Of a DNA stretch of 64,000 nt, positions 35,425 to 44,750 are shown piece after piece. The DNA comes from Mycobacterium sp. 852013-50091_SCH5140682. Lineage in GTDB: Bacteria > Actinomycetota > Actinomycetes > Mycobacteriales > Mycobacteriaceae. Where the stretch lies: positions 62,001 to 126,000 of the forward strand of contig NZ_LZTB01000038.1 of NCBI RefSeq assembly GCF_001665685.1, written 5' to 3'. The first letter of the stretch is position 1. The number at the start of each line of letters is the position of its first letter. The notes below the pieces were generated by a model, which did no database searches, was not told the DNA's origin, and saw only the letters and a program-made list of their open reading frames with translations. A program made the translations under genes and the position numbers.

Positions 35425-36294
35425 TTACTCAGATGTAATTCCTAGCTGCTCAGACCGCGTTTTCGCAGCCTCGACCGCGTTACCCAACGCGGCCCGGAAT
35501 CCACCACGCTCCAGTTCGCGCAGCCCAGCGGCGGTCGTACCGGCCGGAGAGGTCACCATGGCGCGCAGCGCCGCGGCGGTGGTGTCCAGCGCGGCGTCTC
35601 CCGCAGCAGTCACCTCGTCGAGGCGTTCCAGCAGCATCGCGGCCGACCCGGCCATCGTCTGCACCACCAGATCGGTGGCCACAGAACGCGACAACCCGGC
35701 CGCCACGGCCGCATCCACGAGGGCCTCGACCATCAGGAAGAAGTACGCGGGCCCGGAACCCGAGACGGCCGTGACGGCGTCCAGTTGCGCCTCGGCGACC
35801 GTGATGACACCGCCGACGGCGTCGAAGATCGCCGAAACCTCCTTGAGCTGTTCGGGCGTCGCGAACCGGCCCGGGGCCACCGCGCTGATGCCGCCACCGA
35901 CCAGGATCGGGGTGTTGGGCATGACGCGGATCACCGGCGCCCCTGCGGGCAGCTTGGCCTCGTAGTACGCGGTGCTGACACCCGCGGCGATGGATACGAA
36001 CACCTGCTCGGTATCGCTGTCGGCCGCCGCCGCGGCGCTTGCGACCTCGTCGACGACGTACTCCACGTCGCCGGGCTTCACCGCGACGATGACGTAGGCC
36101 GCGTTGTCCGCGGCGTCGGCGACCGACGTGACCAGCACCGAGTACTTCTCCGCCAGGTATTTGGCTCGATCAGGGTGCTTCTCGGCGACCACCAAGTCCT
36201 TGACCTGCCTGCCGGCCCGTAACAAGCCGGACAGCAGGGCCTCGCCCATGCTTCCGCCACCGATGATCGCGATTCTCGACATGGGCCACAGCAT
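35425..36294 (-). CDS. proC: Pyrroline-5-carboxylate reductase
   Basis: 289 residues. The N-terminal dinucleotide fold is IAIIGGGSMGEALLSGLLRAG. Conserved blocks are VIVAVKPGDVEYV, VIRVMPNTPILVGGG, AVSGSGPAYFFLMVEALVDAA and the C-terminal TSPAGTTAAGLRELE. It reduces P5C to proline with NAD(P)H. Start at ATG 36294; an internal ATG (Met5) is an alternative. Confidence 0.95.
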   Translation of the reverse strand: MLWPMSRIAIIGGGSMGEALLSGLLRAGRQVKDLVVAEKHPDRAKYLAEKYSVLVTSVADAADNAAYVIVAVKPGDVEYVVDEVASAAAAADSDTEQVFVSIAAGVSTAYYEAKLPAGAPVIRVMPNTPILVGGGISAVAPGRFATPEQLKEVSAIFDAVGGVITVAEAQLDAVTAVSGSGPAYFFLMVEALVDAAVAAGLSRSVATDLVVQTMAGSAAMLLERLDEVTAAGDAALDTTAAALRAMVTSPAGTTAAGLRELERGGFRAALGNAVEAAKTRSEQLGITSE

Positions 36295-36327
36295 CGCACG
36301 AGCAGGCGCGGGCGCCGAACCGGCGCC

Positions 36328-37173
36328 TCAGCGCATCAGATGCGCCCTGGCAAACGTCAGCGCCTCGGTCAGCAGCGCATCGCGCTCGGTGGCCGTCCGG
36401 GCGCTCGACGTGGTGATCTCCAGGATGACGTGGCCCGAGAAATTCCCGGCCGCCAGCATCTGGCACACCTCCGCGGTGGGCTGGGTACCACGGCCGGGCA
36501 CCAGGTGCTCATCGGTGGACGCGCCGTTGCCGTCGCACAGGTGCAGATGCGCCAAGCCGTCACCCATCCGGCGGGCCATGTCCAGTGCGTCGGTGCCCGC
36601 GGTCGCGGTGTGGCTGAGGTCCAGCGTGTAATGCGCGTGATTGCCGTCCAGCGGGTCGTAGGACGGCGCGAACGCCGAGATGCCGGGTCCTGGCCTACCG
36701 CCGCGCTTTCGCATCCTCTCGATGGACGTCTCGCCCGCGCCGAAGAAGCGGTCCGCACGGAACGGGAACATGTTCTCCACGGCGACGAGCACGTCGCTGC
36801 CGGCCTCAAGCTCGGCCACCTGCTCGCTGAATCCCTCGGCGTAGCGGCGCTGCCAGCGGAACGGCGGATGCACCACCACCGTCTGGGCGCCCAGCTGTTC
36901 GGCGGCGCGCACGCTGCGCTCCAGCTTGGGAATCGGGTTGGCGCCCCACACGCGCTGCGAGATCAGCAGACACGGCGCGTGCACCGAGAGCACCCGCACG
37001 TTGTACTGACGCGACAGCCGCTCGACCTCATTGATGTCCTGGCTGACCGATTCCGCCCACACCATGAGCTCGACGCCGTCATAGCCGAGCCGGGCCGCGT
37101 GTTCGAAGGCGGCCTCGGTCCTCAGTGGATAGACCGAGGCAGTGGACAGGCCGACCTTGATGGCAGGGCGCAC
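36328..37173 (-). CDS. Sugar-phosphate isomerase/epimerase-like TIM-barrel protein
   Basis: 281 residues of the AP-endonuclease-2/xylose-isomerase-like fold. It begins RPAIKVGLSTASVYPL. VVHPPFRWQ, VAVENMFPF, YTLDLSHTATAG and HLHLCDG supply the His/Glu/Asp residues for divalent metals. Rv0498 position. GTG at 37173 has GGAGA 10 bases upstream; sequence before it looks non-coding. The substrate is unknown. Confidence 0.82.
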   Translation of the reverse strand: MRPAIKVGLSTASVYPLRTEAAFEHAARLGYDGVELMVWAESVSQDINEVERLSRQYNVRVLSVHAPCLLISQRVWGANPIPKLERSVRAAEQLGAQTVVVHPPFRWQRRYAEGFSEQVAELEAGSDVLVAVENMFPFRADRFFGAGETSIERMRKRGGRPGPGISAFAPSYDPLDGNHAHYTLDLSHTATAGTDALDMARRMGDGLAHLHLCDGNGASTDEHLVPGRGTQPTAEVCQMLAAGNFSGHVILEITTSSARTATERDALLTEALTFARAHLMR

Positions 37174-37222
37174 GAGGCAATTGTCTCCGGTTGTTCCGCT
37201 CCTCGCGTGCGCGGCCGGGCTA

Positions 37223-38206
37223 TCAGCTCGCCTGCAGCAGAGCCAACGGCCCGAAGGTGACCAGCGCACCCACGGCCACCGCGGTCAGCGTGCTGCCGAT
37301 GTCCTCGGTCTTGCGGACCACCCGCACTCCCCCGGCCAGGCCGAGGATGACCAGGACACCGAGGATCAGCGCGACGATGGTGTTCCACTTCCACAGCTGG
37401 TCGAACGCGATGAACAGGCCCGCCCCGAAGGCGACGGCGATGACGCACTGGCCGACCACCCACAGGCCGTGCATCAGCGAGGTCCCTCCGACGCGAGCAC
37501 CGGAGCCTGCCGCTTTCTCATGCTCGTCGGGTTCGTCGGCCTGGTCGAGCTCATCGGCTTCGTCGAGGTCGGCGTGCTCGTCGTGGTCACTGTCTTCGAG
37601 ATCGATGTCCTCAAGCCCCGGACGGCCGCGCCTGCGCGCGACGTCGTCGGCCACCGACTGACCACCGAACAGCGGTCCCAGCGTCGAGCCCAGGTAGGCC
37701 GGACGATCGTCATCCTCCGCGGACTCGTCGTCGGTGTCGTCCAACAGGTCGGGGCTCATGCGCTCGGCCCCGGTCCCCGACGGCTGGTAGTCGCGCACCA
37801 GCGGGCGTGAGTACTGCGGGCGGCGGTTGCTCGGCTTGAACTCGACGGGCTCCGGGTCGGCGTCGCGGGCGTCCAGGTGAGCCTGGTAATCGGCCTCCAC
37901 GTCGATGCCGCCGCCGGACGTGTCCTCGGCTGCGACCTCGGTTGTGTCATCGGTCACCTTGGCGCCGTTGGTCGGCGCGGCCGGCTCCTCGACCTTCTCG
38001 ACAGGAGCTTGCGGCGGCTCGTCGGCATGGTCGGAGACGATCGGGATCTCGCCGGTGAGTTCGGCGACGGTCACCGCGTCGCTGTTGCCCCGACGCCGCC
38101 TGCGACGACCGCCGACGGGAGGGGCGCCGATGGTGCCGTTCTTTGCCAGCAGTTCCGCAACCGAGATCGGCCGGGTGGCGGCGTGGCTATCTTCTGGTCC
38201 AGTCAT
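37223..38206 (-). CDS. Conserved actinobacterial membrane protein with acidic N-terminal half
   Basis: 327 residues. The N-terminus is VAELLAKNGTIGAPPVGGRRRRRR, a motif common in actinobacterial homologues at the Rv0497 position. A long disordered acidic stretch follows (DEHADLDEADELDQADEPDE). The last 90 residues form three to four membrane helices. The basic RRRRRR patch could bind DNA, lipid head groups or another protein at the membrane. No enzymatic motif. Confidence 0.82.
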   Translation of the reverse strand: MTGPEDSHAATRPISVAELLAKNGTIGAPPVGGRRRRRRGNSDAVTVAELTGEIPIVSDHADEPPQAPVEKVEEPAAPTNGAKVTDDTTEVAAEDTSGGGIDVEADYQAHLDARDADPEPVEFKPSNRRPQYSRPLVRDYQPSGTGAERMSPDLLDDTDDESAEDDDRPAYLGSTLGPLFGGQSVADDVARRRGRPGLEDIDLEDSDHDEHADLDEADELDQADEPDEHEKAAGSGARVGGTSLMHGLWVVGQCVIAVAFGAGLFIAFDQLWKWNTIVALILGVLVILGLAGGVRVVRKTEDIGSTLTAVAVGALVTFGPLALLQAS

Positions 38207-38236
38207 GTCCTGTATTGCCTTTAGGGCTAGCTATTC

Positions 38237-39214
38237 CTACCGTCCAGCATCCCGCGTGGATGTCTGCACCAGGGCGGTGCCATCGGCTTCGCTGTCGAGT
38301 TTCCGCAGAATCAGCCCCTCCCGCAACGCCCAGGGGCAAATATCGACTGATTCGACTTCGAGGGCTCGCATGCTGGCCTCAGCTACCAAAGCTCCGGCCA
38401 CGATCTGTGGCGCCCGCTCGGCACTCACCCCTTCCAGTTCGGCACGGTCTGCCGCCGTCATCCTAGAGATGAAAGCTATGAGCTGTCTTAATCCGGCCGC
38501 GGTGAGTGTCCGCTTGACCCGCGGACCCGCTCCCGAGGGCGCCGCGCCGGTCAACCTGGCAAGCGACCGGAACGTCTTCGAGGTGGCCACGGCCAGATCA
38601 GGACGCCCGGCCGCGCCCATCGTCGCGCCTGCTTCGGACAGCTCGGTGGCCAGCCAGTCGCGCAGCATCGCCACGCGACGCCGCCCCGGCGGATCGTCGG
38701 GCAACCACTCGCGGGTCAACCGGCCGGCACCCAGCGGCAGCGACATCGCCACCTCGGGCTCCTCGTCGACGCCGCTGGACAGCTCCAGCGAACCGCCGCC
38801 GATGTCGATGTTGACGATCCGCCCCGCGCTCCACCCGTACCAGCGGCGTACCGCGAGGAAGGTCAGCCGGGATTCGTCGACCCCACTGAGCACGCCGAGG
38901 GAAACGCCGGTCTCGGCGCGCACCCTGGCCAGCACGTCCTCGGAGTTGGTGGCATCGCGGACCGCCGACGTGGCAAACGCCATCAGCTCGGCGCAGCCGG
39001 AACTGGTGGCGATCTTGGCGAACTCATCGACGGTCTCGACCAGCTTGTCCGCGCCCCGCCGGCTGAGCTTGCCCGAGGGTTCGATGGCCTCGGCCAGCCG
39101 CAAGGCCGCCTTGGTCGAACTCATCGGGGTCGGATGGCCGCCCCGACGAGCGTCCACCACGAGTAGATGGACCGTATTACTGCCCACATCGAGCACGCCT
39201 AACCGCACGCCCAC
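38237..39214 (-). CDS. ppx: Ppx/GppA exopolyphosphatase family protein
   Basis: 325 residues, actin-like ATPase fold. It has a phosphate-1 loop LDVGSNTVHLLVVD, SAVRDATNSEDVL, a phosphate-2 loop NIDIGGGSLELS and a catalytic Glu-bearing middle segment. Rv0496-type short exopolyphosphatase without the C-terminal HD domain of long forms. It degrades polyphosphate or pppGpp; M. tuberculosis Ppx1 acts on short-chain polyphosphate. Confidence 0.88.
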   Translation of the reverse strand: MGVRLGVLDVGSNTVHLLVVDARRGGHPTPMSSTKAALRLAEAIEPSGKLSRRGADKLVETVDEFAKIATSSGCAELMAFATSAVRDATNSEDVLARVRAETGVSLGVLSGVDESRLTFLAVRRWYGWSAGRIVNIDIGGGSLELSSGVDEEPEVAMSLPLGAGRLTREWLPDDPPGRRRVAMLRDWLATELSEAGATMGAAGRPDLAVATSKTFRSLARLTGAAPSGAGPRVKRTLTAAGLRQLIAFISRMTAADRAELEGVSAERAPQIVAGALVAEASMRALEVESVDICPWALREGLILRKLDSEADGTALVQTSTRDAGR

Positions 39215-39293
39215 AACCTATCCGGTGAGCGCCCCGGTTCCGTGCCCGGACCACCCGCTCGACGCGAGCGCGAAATAAATCGGGTTCAGCCGG

Positions 39294-40106
39294 ATGCGAG
39301 TACCGTTTCCCCCCGTGACAGACGTGCATCCTGGGGAAGTCGAGTTGGACTTTGCCCGCGAGTGGGTGGAGTTCTACGACCCCGACGACGCGGAGCATCT
39401 CATCGCGGCCGATATGACCTGGCTGCTGTCCCGCTGGACGTGTGTGTTCGGCACCCCGGCCTGCAAGGGCACCGTGGCCGGACGGCCCGACGACGGGTGC
39501 TGCTCGCACGGCGCCTTCCTGTCCGACGACGACGACCGCGCCCGGCTCGACGATGCGGTCAAACAGCTGACCGACGAGGACTGGCAGTTCCGCGACAAAG
39601 GCCTGGGCCGCAAGGGTTATCTCGAAGACGACGAATACGACGGCAAGCCGAATCTGCGCACCCGCAAGTACAAGGGCGCCTGCATCTTCTTGAACCGGCC
39701 CGGTTTTCCCGCGGGCATCGGCTGCGCGCTGCACAGCAAGGCGCTCAAGATCGGCGTCGAACCGCTGACCATGAAGCCGGATGTGTGCTGGCAGTTGCCG
39801 ATCCGGCGCAGCCAGGACTGGGTGAGCAGGCCCGACGGCACTCAGGTGCTGCGCACCGTCATCACCGAGTACGACCGGCGCGGCTGGGGCGAGGGCGGCG
39901 CGGACCTGCACTGGTACTGCACCGGCGATCCGGGCGCCCACGTCGGCGAGAAGCAGGTGTGGGAGTCCTACGCACCCGAACTCACCGCACTGCTCGGCGA
40001 GAAGGCCTACGCCGAACTGGCCGCAATGTGCAAGCGGCGCAGCAGCTTAGGACTCATCGCGATACACCCGGCGACCCGCGCCGCCGCGACCGGCGGTGAG
40101 GGCTAG
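39294..40106 (+). CDS. Conserved actinobacterial protein with Cys-rich motif (Rv0495c-like)
   Basis: 270 residues. A Cys/His cluster lies near residues 50-75 ([22 protein letters not shown]), another part reads [20 protein letters not shown] and CALH, and a last part has CWQLPIRR and HWYCTG. The spaced cysteines suggest a metal- or iron-sulfur-binding protein. I use the ATG at 39294, preceded by an AT-rich AAATAAAT that could be a -10 box for a leaderless message. GTG 39315 is an alternative. Function unknown. Confidence 0.75.
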   Translation: MRVPFPPVTDVHPGEVELDFAREWVEFYDPDDAEHLIAADMTWLLSRWTCVFGTPACKGTVAGRPDDGCCSHGAFLSDDDDRARLDDAVKQLTDEDWQFRDKGLGRKGYLEDDEYDGKPNLRTRKYKGACIFLNRPGFPAGIGCALHSKALKIGVEPLTMKPDVCWQLPIRRSQDWVSRPDGTQVLRTVITEYDRRGWGEGGADLHWYCTGDPGAHVGEKQVWESYAPELTALLGEKAYAELAAMCKRRSSLGLIAIHPATRAAATGGEG

Positions 40107-40115
40107 CTAGCCCTC
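40098..40115. terminator. Perfect 18-bp palindrome spanning two abutting stop codons
   Basis: GAGGGCTAGCTAGCCCTC contains the TAG of the plus-strand Rv0495c-like gene (40104-40106) and, directly after it, the TAG of regX3 read on the minus strand (40107-40109). The genes are convergent with no bases between them. It might end both transcripts, but there is no U tract and no loop. Confidence 0.4.
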
Positions 40116-40793
40116 CAGCTTGTAACCCAGCCCGCGGACCGTCACCAGGTGCACAGGGTTGGCCGGATCGGCCTCGATCTTCGACCGCAGCCGCTTGACA
40201 TGCACGTCAAGCGTTTTGGTATCGCCGACGTAGTCCGCGCCCCACACCCGGTCGATGAGCTGGCCGCGGGTGAGCACCCGCCCGCTGTTGCGCATCAGGT
40301 ACTCGAGCAGGTCGAACTCCTTGAGCGGCAACGTGATCTGCTCCCCGTTGACGCTGACCACGTGGCGTTCGACATCCATGCGGACCGGGCCGGCCTCCAG
40401 CACGCCGTCACCGGCGCCGGTGTCGTCGGAATCGGATCCCCGGCGCAGCACCGCCCGGATCCGGGCGATCAGCTCGCGCGCCGAATACGGTTTGGTGACA
40501 TAGTCGTCGGCGCCCAGTTCCAGCCCGACGACCTTGTCGATCTCGCTGTCGCGGGCGGTCACCATGATCACCGGCACGCTCGAGCGGGACCGCAACTGCT
40601 TACAGACGTCGGTGCCGCTCATCCCGGGCAGCATCAGGTCCAGCAGCACGATGTCGGCGCCGGAGCGCTCGAATTCGGCCAGAGCTGAAGGGCCGTCGGC
40701 CACCACGGTGGCCTCGAAGCCTTCCTTGCGGAGCAGGAATGCCAGTGGATCGGCCAGCGACTCCTCGTCCTCAACGATCAACACGCTGGTCAT
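40107..40793 (-). CDS. regX3: OmpR-family response regulator RegX3
   Basis: 228 residues. The receiver domain has Asp52 in DIVLLDLMLPGMSG, the phosphorylation site, with acidic pair EDEES and Lys in VTKPYSAREL. The winged-helix output domain ends VHLVTVRGLGYKLEG. Partner of SenX3; in mycobacteria it controls the phosphate-starvation response. The senX3-regX3 gap is only 8 bases, without the repeats found there in M. tuberculosis. Confidence 0.96.
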   Translation of the reverse strand: MTSVLIVEDEESLADPLAFLLRKEGFEATVVADGPSALAEFERSGADIVLLDLMLPGMSGTDVCKQLRSRSSVPVIMVTARDSEIDKVVGLELGADDYVTKPYSARELIARIRAVLRRGSDSDDTGAGDGVLEAGPVRMDVERHVVSVNGEQITLPLKEFDLLEYLMRNSGRVLTRGQLIDRVWGADYVGDTKTLDVHVKRLRSKIEADPANPVHLVTVRGLGYKLEG

Positions 40794-40801
40794 CGTTCTC
40801 G

Positions 40802-41986
40802 CTAATCCTCTCGTTCGTACGAATCATCTGATCGGTCGTGATGGGGATAGGCCGGGATCGACAACGTGAACGTCGACCCCGTTCCCGGCTGACTCCACAG
40901 CCGGATGGTTCCGTTGTGGTTGGCCGCAACGTGTTTGACGATCGCCAACCCGAGGCCGGTACCGCCGGTGGCCCGCGAACGCGCCTTGTCCACCCGGAAG
41001 AACCGTTCGAACACCCGCTCCTGGTCGGCCTTGGCGATACCGATACCGCGGTCGGTCACCGCGATCTCGACGCTGCCGCCGCGCCGACGCCGGCTGACTG
41101 ACACGCCAGAGCCGTTGGGCGAGTAGGCAATTGCATTGGAGACCAGGTTGGCGATGGCGGTGACCAGCAGCGCCTCGTCGCCGAGCACCCGGTAGCCCGT
41201 CGGCGCATCGGTGGTGATCGCGATATCGGCGTTGTCGGCGGCCACCTTGTGCCGGGACAACGCCTCGGCGACAACGGCGTCGACGTCGACCTCATCCAGA
41301 TCGGGCAGCCGTTCGCCGCCCTGCAGCCGGGACAGCTCGATGAGCTCGCCGACCATGTCGGCCAGCCGGTGCGATTCGGCGACCATCTTGTTCGCGAAGT
41401 GCCGCACGGTGTCGGGGTCGTCGGCCGAGGCCAGCAACGCTTCGGCCAGCACGCCAAGCGCGCCCACCGGCGTCTTCAGTTCGTGGCTGACGTTGGCCAC
41501 GAAATCGCGCCGGGTCGCTTCCATCCTCGCGTGCTCGGACTGGTCGTCGGCGTAGACGACGGCGAAGCGGCGGTCGTGGTCGGTGAGCAGTTTCACGGTG
41601 CCCCGCACCGAGATGCCCGACCGGCCGGGGTTGGCCACCTTCAGCGGCGACAGGTCGACCTCGATGCTCTGCCCGGTCGCGAACACCTGCTCGGCGGCGC
41701 GCCAGGCCCGTTCGTCGAGCAGTCGGTCGCGCACGACGCCCAGCTCGTCGGCCCGGTCGTTGGTATAGACCACGTCGTTGAACATGTCGACGACCACGAT
41801 GCCCACCGGTGAGAGCGACACGATGTGCTGCAGCATCTGCGAGACGGTCAGACCCGCCTCGTCGGCCGCCCGCCGCTCCTGCCTAGCCCTGATCCGGGGC
41901 ATCAACCCGACACCGATGCCCAGCCCGAGAGCCAGCGCAAGCACTGCGACGATCACCGTCAGCAGTAGCGCCGACACAACACTCAC
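40802..41986 (-). CDS. senX3: Sensor histidine kinase SenX3
   Basis: 394 residues. It has one or two N-terminal membrane helices ([20 protein letters not shown]), a PAS-like region ([20 protein letters not shown]), the H box [15 protein letters not shown] with His168, and the catalytic ATPase with N box and G1/G2 ([32 protein letters not shown]). Membrane-bound phosphate-signal kinase. Transcribed with regX3. Confidence 0.96.
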   Translation of the reverse strand: MSVVSALLLTVIVAVLALALGLGIGVGLMPRIRARQERRAADEAGLTVSQMLQHIVSLSPVGIVVVDMFNDVVYTNDRADELGVVRDRLLDERAWRAAEQVFATGQSIEVDLSPLKVANPGRSGISVRGTVKLLTDHDRRFAVVYADDQSEHARMEATRRDFVANVSHELKTPVGALGVLAEALLASADDPDTVRHFANKMVAESHRLADMVGELIELSRLQGGERLPDLDEVDVDAVVAEALSRHKVAADNADIAITTDAPTGYRVLGDEALLVTAIANLVSNAIAYSPNGSGVSVSRRRRGGSVEIAVTDRGIGIAKADQERVFERFFRVDKARSRATGGTGLGLAIVKHVAANHNGTIRLWSQPGTGSTFTLSIPAYPHHDRSDDSYERED

Positions 41987-42118
41987 GCGAAAAGCGTACG
42001 CATCGGGTGAACGTCATCCCAGCAGCGTGCGGCCAAATTGGGACAAGTCACACAGGCAAACACAGGAGTTCGGTCTGCGTTTACCCGGGTTCACCGGTTG
42101 TTTGCCGAATGTCCGGAC

Positions 42119-42862
42119 TTACTTCTTGGCGCCCTGCGCCGCGACGGCCGCCGCGCCTGCAGCCGCGGCCTCGGGGTCCAGGTACTCCCCGCCCACCACC
42201 AGCGGCTTGAGGTTCTCGTCCAGGTCGTAGCGCAACGGTATGCCGGTGGGGATGTTCAGTCCGACGACCTCGTCGTCGGACATGCCGTCGAGGTATTTCA
42301 CCAGCGCCCGCAGCGAGTTACCGTGCGCGGCGACCAGCACGGTCTTGCCTGCCTTGAGGTCCGGCACGATGGCCTGCTCGTAGTAGGGCACGAACCGGGC
42401 CACGACGTCGGCGAGGCATTCGGTCAGCGGTCCGCCGCCGATGTCCGCGTAGCGCGGGTCGGCGTCCTGGCTGAACTCGCTGCCCTTCTCGATGGGTGGC
42501 GGCGGCGTGTCGTAGCTGCGCCGCCACGCCATGAACTGCTCTTCGCCGTACTTTTCCTTGGTGGCGGCCTTGTCGAGGCCCTGCAGTGCCCCGTAGTGCC
42601 GCTCGTTGAGCCGCCAGTCCCGGTGGACCGGGATCCAGTGCCGGTCGGCCTTGTCCAGTGCGAGGTTCGCGGTGTTGATGGCGCGACGCAGCAGCGACGT
42701 GTAGACCACGTCGGGCAGCACGCCCTGCTCGGCCAGCAGTTCGCCACCGCGCACGGCTTCGTCGCGGCCCTTTTCGGTGAGGTCGACGTCAACCCATCCT
42801 GTGAACAGGTTTTTCTGGTTCCAGTCGGACTCACCATGGCGGAGCAAGATCAGCGTCGGCAT
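42119..42862 (-). CDS. gpm1: 2,3-bisphosphoglycerate-dependent phosphoglycerate mutase
   Basis: 247 residues. The catalytic loop is [18 protein letters not shown], with phospho-accepting His9. Other residues are [21 protein letters not shown] and the C-terminal [14 protein letters not shown]. Glycolysis/gluconeogenesis enzyme, 3-phosphoglycerate to 2-phosphoglycerate, cytosolic. The C-terminus is an Ala-rich tail ending AAQGAKK, as in other mycobacteria. Confidence 0.96.
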   Translation of the reverse strand: MPTLILLRHGESDWNQKNLFTGWVDVDLTEKGRDEAVRGGELLAEQGVLPDVVYTSLLRRAINTANLALDKADRHWIPVHRDWRLNERHYGALQGLDKAATKEKYGEEQFMAWRRSYDTPPPPIEKGSEFSQDADPRYADIGGGPLTECLADVVARFVPYYEQAIVPDLKAGKTVLVAAHGNSLRALVKYLDGMSDDEVVGLNIPTGIPLRYDLDENLKPLVVGGEYLDPEAAAAGAAAVAAQGAKK

Positions 42863-42902
42863 GTTTCGGTTGTCCTCCTCGCGTGCGGTCCAGAGGATCT
42901 TC

Positions 42903-43409
42903 TCACGAGTCGCCGTCGTCGATCAGATGCTCGAAGGCCTTGAGGTTTTTCAGCGACTCGCCGCGGGACACCCGCCACGCCCATTCCTTCTGGATGGAGC
43001 TGCGAAAACCCAGCTCCAGCAACGTGTTGAAGTCCGAATCGACGGCCTCGAGCACCTGCCCGAGCACGCGGTCGATCTCGTCGGCCGTGACCGCGTCGAG
43101 CGCCATCCGGCCGACCAGATAGATATCGCCGACGTTGTCGAGGGTGTACGCGACGCCGTAGAGCCTGCGGTTGCGTTTGAGCAGGAACCGGTAGACGCCC
43201 TCATGGTTCTCGTCGGGCTTACGGCAGACGAAGGCCTCCACGCGCACCGAATGCTCGCCGATGCTCAGGATGGTGTTGGTCTTGAGCTTGCGCTCACCGG
43301 GGAGCGCCACCACCAGGCCGGGCAGGCCGCCGTGCGATCCCGGGTGGTGACTGTATTCCAGGCCGTGCTCGTCGAGGGTTTCCTCGATGACCTGCTGAAC
43401 CGCCGTCAT
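42903..43409 (-). CDS. YbjN-domain protein
   Basis: 168 residues. [40 protein letters not shown] and [18 protein letters not shown] are typical of actinobacterial YbjN/type-III-chaperone-like proteins at the Rv0487 position. It is made from an ATG that overlaps the mshA stop (ATGA). The fold binds other proteins; a specific partner is not known. Confidence 0.85.
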   Translation of the reverse strand: MTAVQQVIEETLDEHGLEYSHHPGSHGGLPGLVVALPGERKLKTNTILSIGEHSVRVEAFVCRKPDENHEGVYRFLLKRNRRLYGVAYTLDNVGDIYLVGRMALDAVTADEIDRVLGQVLEAVDSDFNTLLELGFRSSIQKEWAWRVSRGESLKNLKAFEHLIDDGDS

Positions 43410-44740
43410 GTCCGCACTCCCCTACGCATCGAGAACCTGCGGCCGGACCGGCGTACGGGGGGCTGGGCGTGCCGGGCGCGGTAGTCGCTCATCGCCCGGC
43501 TGTAGCTGGCCAGCAACGCGTCGACGGTGTGGGCCCAGGAGAAGCCGTCGGCGTGGGCGACGGCGGCGCGGCGCAGCGCGACGGGATCGCGTTGCAGCAC
43601 ATCGTCGATGGCCGCGGCCCAGTCGTCGATGTCGTGACCGTCGACCAGCGCGCCGGTGACGCCGTCGCGCACGGCGACCGGCAGTCCGCCGACGGCGGCG
43701 GCCACCACGGGTGTCCCGCAGGCCTGCGCCTCGATGGCTACAAGCCCGAAGGACTCCGAATAGCTCGGCACGGCAACAAGATCGGCGGCGCGGTACACGT
43801 TGACCAAATCGGCTCGCGACTGCGGCGGCAGGAACGTCACGCGGTCGGTGATACCCAGTTCGTCAGCGAGTCGAACCAGGGTTTCCGGCTCGGCCAAACC
43901 GGATCCGGACGGCCCGCCGGCCACCAGGACCCGCACGCCGGGAAGTTTCGCGGCGGCCCGCAGCAGGACGTCGGGCGCCTTGAGCGGCTGGATCCGACCG
44001 ACGAAGGCCACCACCTGTTCGTCGGCGGCGAGGCCCAGCGCTGCCCTGGCTTCGCGGCGATCGCCAGGGGTGAACAGTTCGAGATCCACCCCGGGATGCA
44101 CCACGTCGATCCGCGAGCGGTCCGCCTGATGCAGCGAAACAAGTTGCTGCGCTTCATGTTCGGTGTTGACGATGAGCCGGTCGGCTTCGTCGACCACCTG
44201 CTGTTCCCCGACTGCGCGCAGCGGCGGCTCGGGAGCGTCGCCCTCGGCCAGCGCGGCGTTCTTGACCGCGGCGAGGGTGTGCGCGGTGTGCACCAGCGGC
44301 ACCGCCCAGCGGTCCCTAGCCAACCAGCCGACCTGACCGGAGAGCCAGTAGTGCGAATGCACGACGTCGTAGTAGCCCGGTTCGTGGGTGGCCTCGGCGC
44401 GCAGAACCCCGGCGGTGAACGCGCACAGCTGCGTTGGCAGGTCGTACTTGTCGAGGCCCTCGAACGGGCCTGCCACGACGTTGCGCACCAGCACGCCGGG
44501 AGCCACCGCGACAGTTGGCGCATCGGCCGACGACGTCGCCCTGGTGAAGATCTCCACCTCGACGCCGCGGCGGGCCAGTTGCAGGGCCGTCTGCAGCACG
44601 TAGACGTTCATCCCGCCGGCGTCACCGGTGCCGGGCTGGGCCAATGGCGAGGTGTGCACGGACAGCACCGCGACGCGACGCGGCCCGTCGGGCCGCTGCC
44701 GTTCCGCGGAGACGTCGGAACCGTCTGAAGTTAGGCGCAC
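43406..44740 (-). CDS. mshA: D-inositol-3-phosphate glycosyltransferase (mycothiol synthesis)
   Basis: 444 residues, GT4 family. It has a donor loop near [37 protein letters not shown], and the nucleotide-sugar motif [20 protein letters not shown] (E-x7-E). It transfers GlcNAc from UDP-GlcNAc to inositol-3-phosphate, the first step of mycothiol. The start is uncertain: GTG at 44740 is chosen, since the protein-like sequence begins there. Confidence 0.94.
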   Translation of the reverse strand: MRLTSDGSDVSAERQRPDGPRRVAVLSVHTSPLAQPGTGDAGGMNVYVLQTALQLARRGVEVEIFTRATSSADAPTVAVAPGVLVRNVVAGPFEGLDKYDLPTQLCAFTAGVLRAEATHEPGYYDVVHSHYWLSGQVGWLARDRWAVPLVHTAHTLAAVKNAALAEGDAPEPPLRAVGEQQVVDEADRLIVNTEHEAQQLVSLHQADRSRIDVVHPGVDLELFTPGDRREARAALGLAADEQVVAFVGRIQPLKAPDVLLRAAAKLPGVRVLVAGGPSGSGLAEPETLVRLADELGITDRVTFLPPQSRADLVNVYRAADLVAVPSYSESFGLVAIEAQACGTPVVAAAVGGLPVAVRDGVTGALVDGHDIDDWAAAIDDVLQRDPVALRRAAVAHADGFSWAHTVDALLASYSRAMSDYRARHAQPPVRRSGRRFSMRRGVRT

Positions 44741-44750
44741 ATCGTCATGT

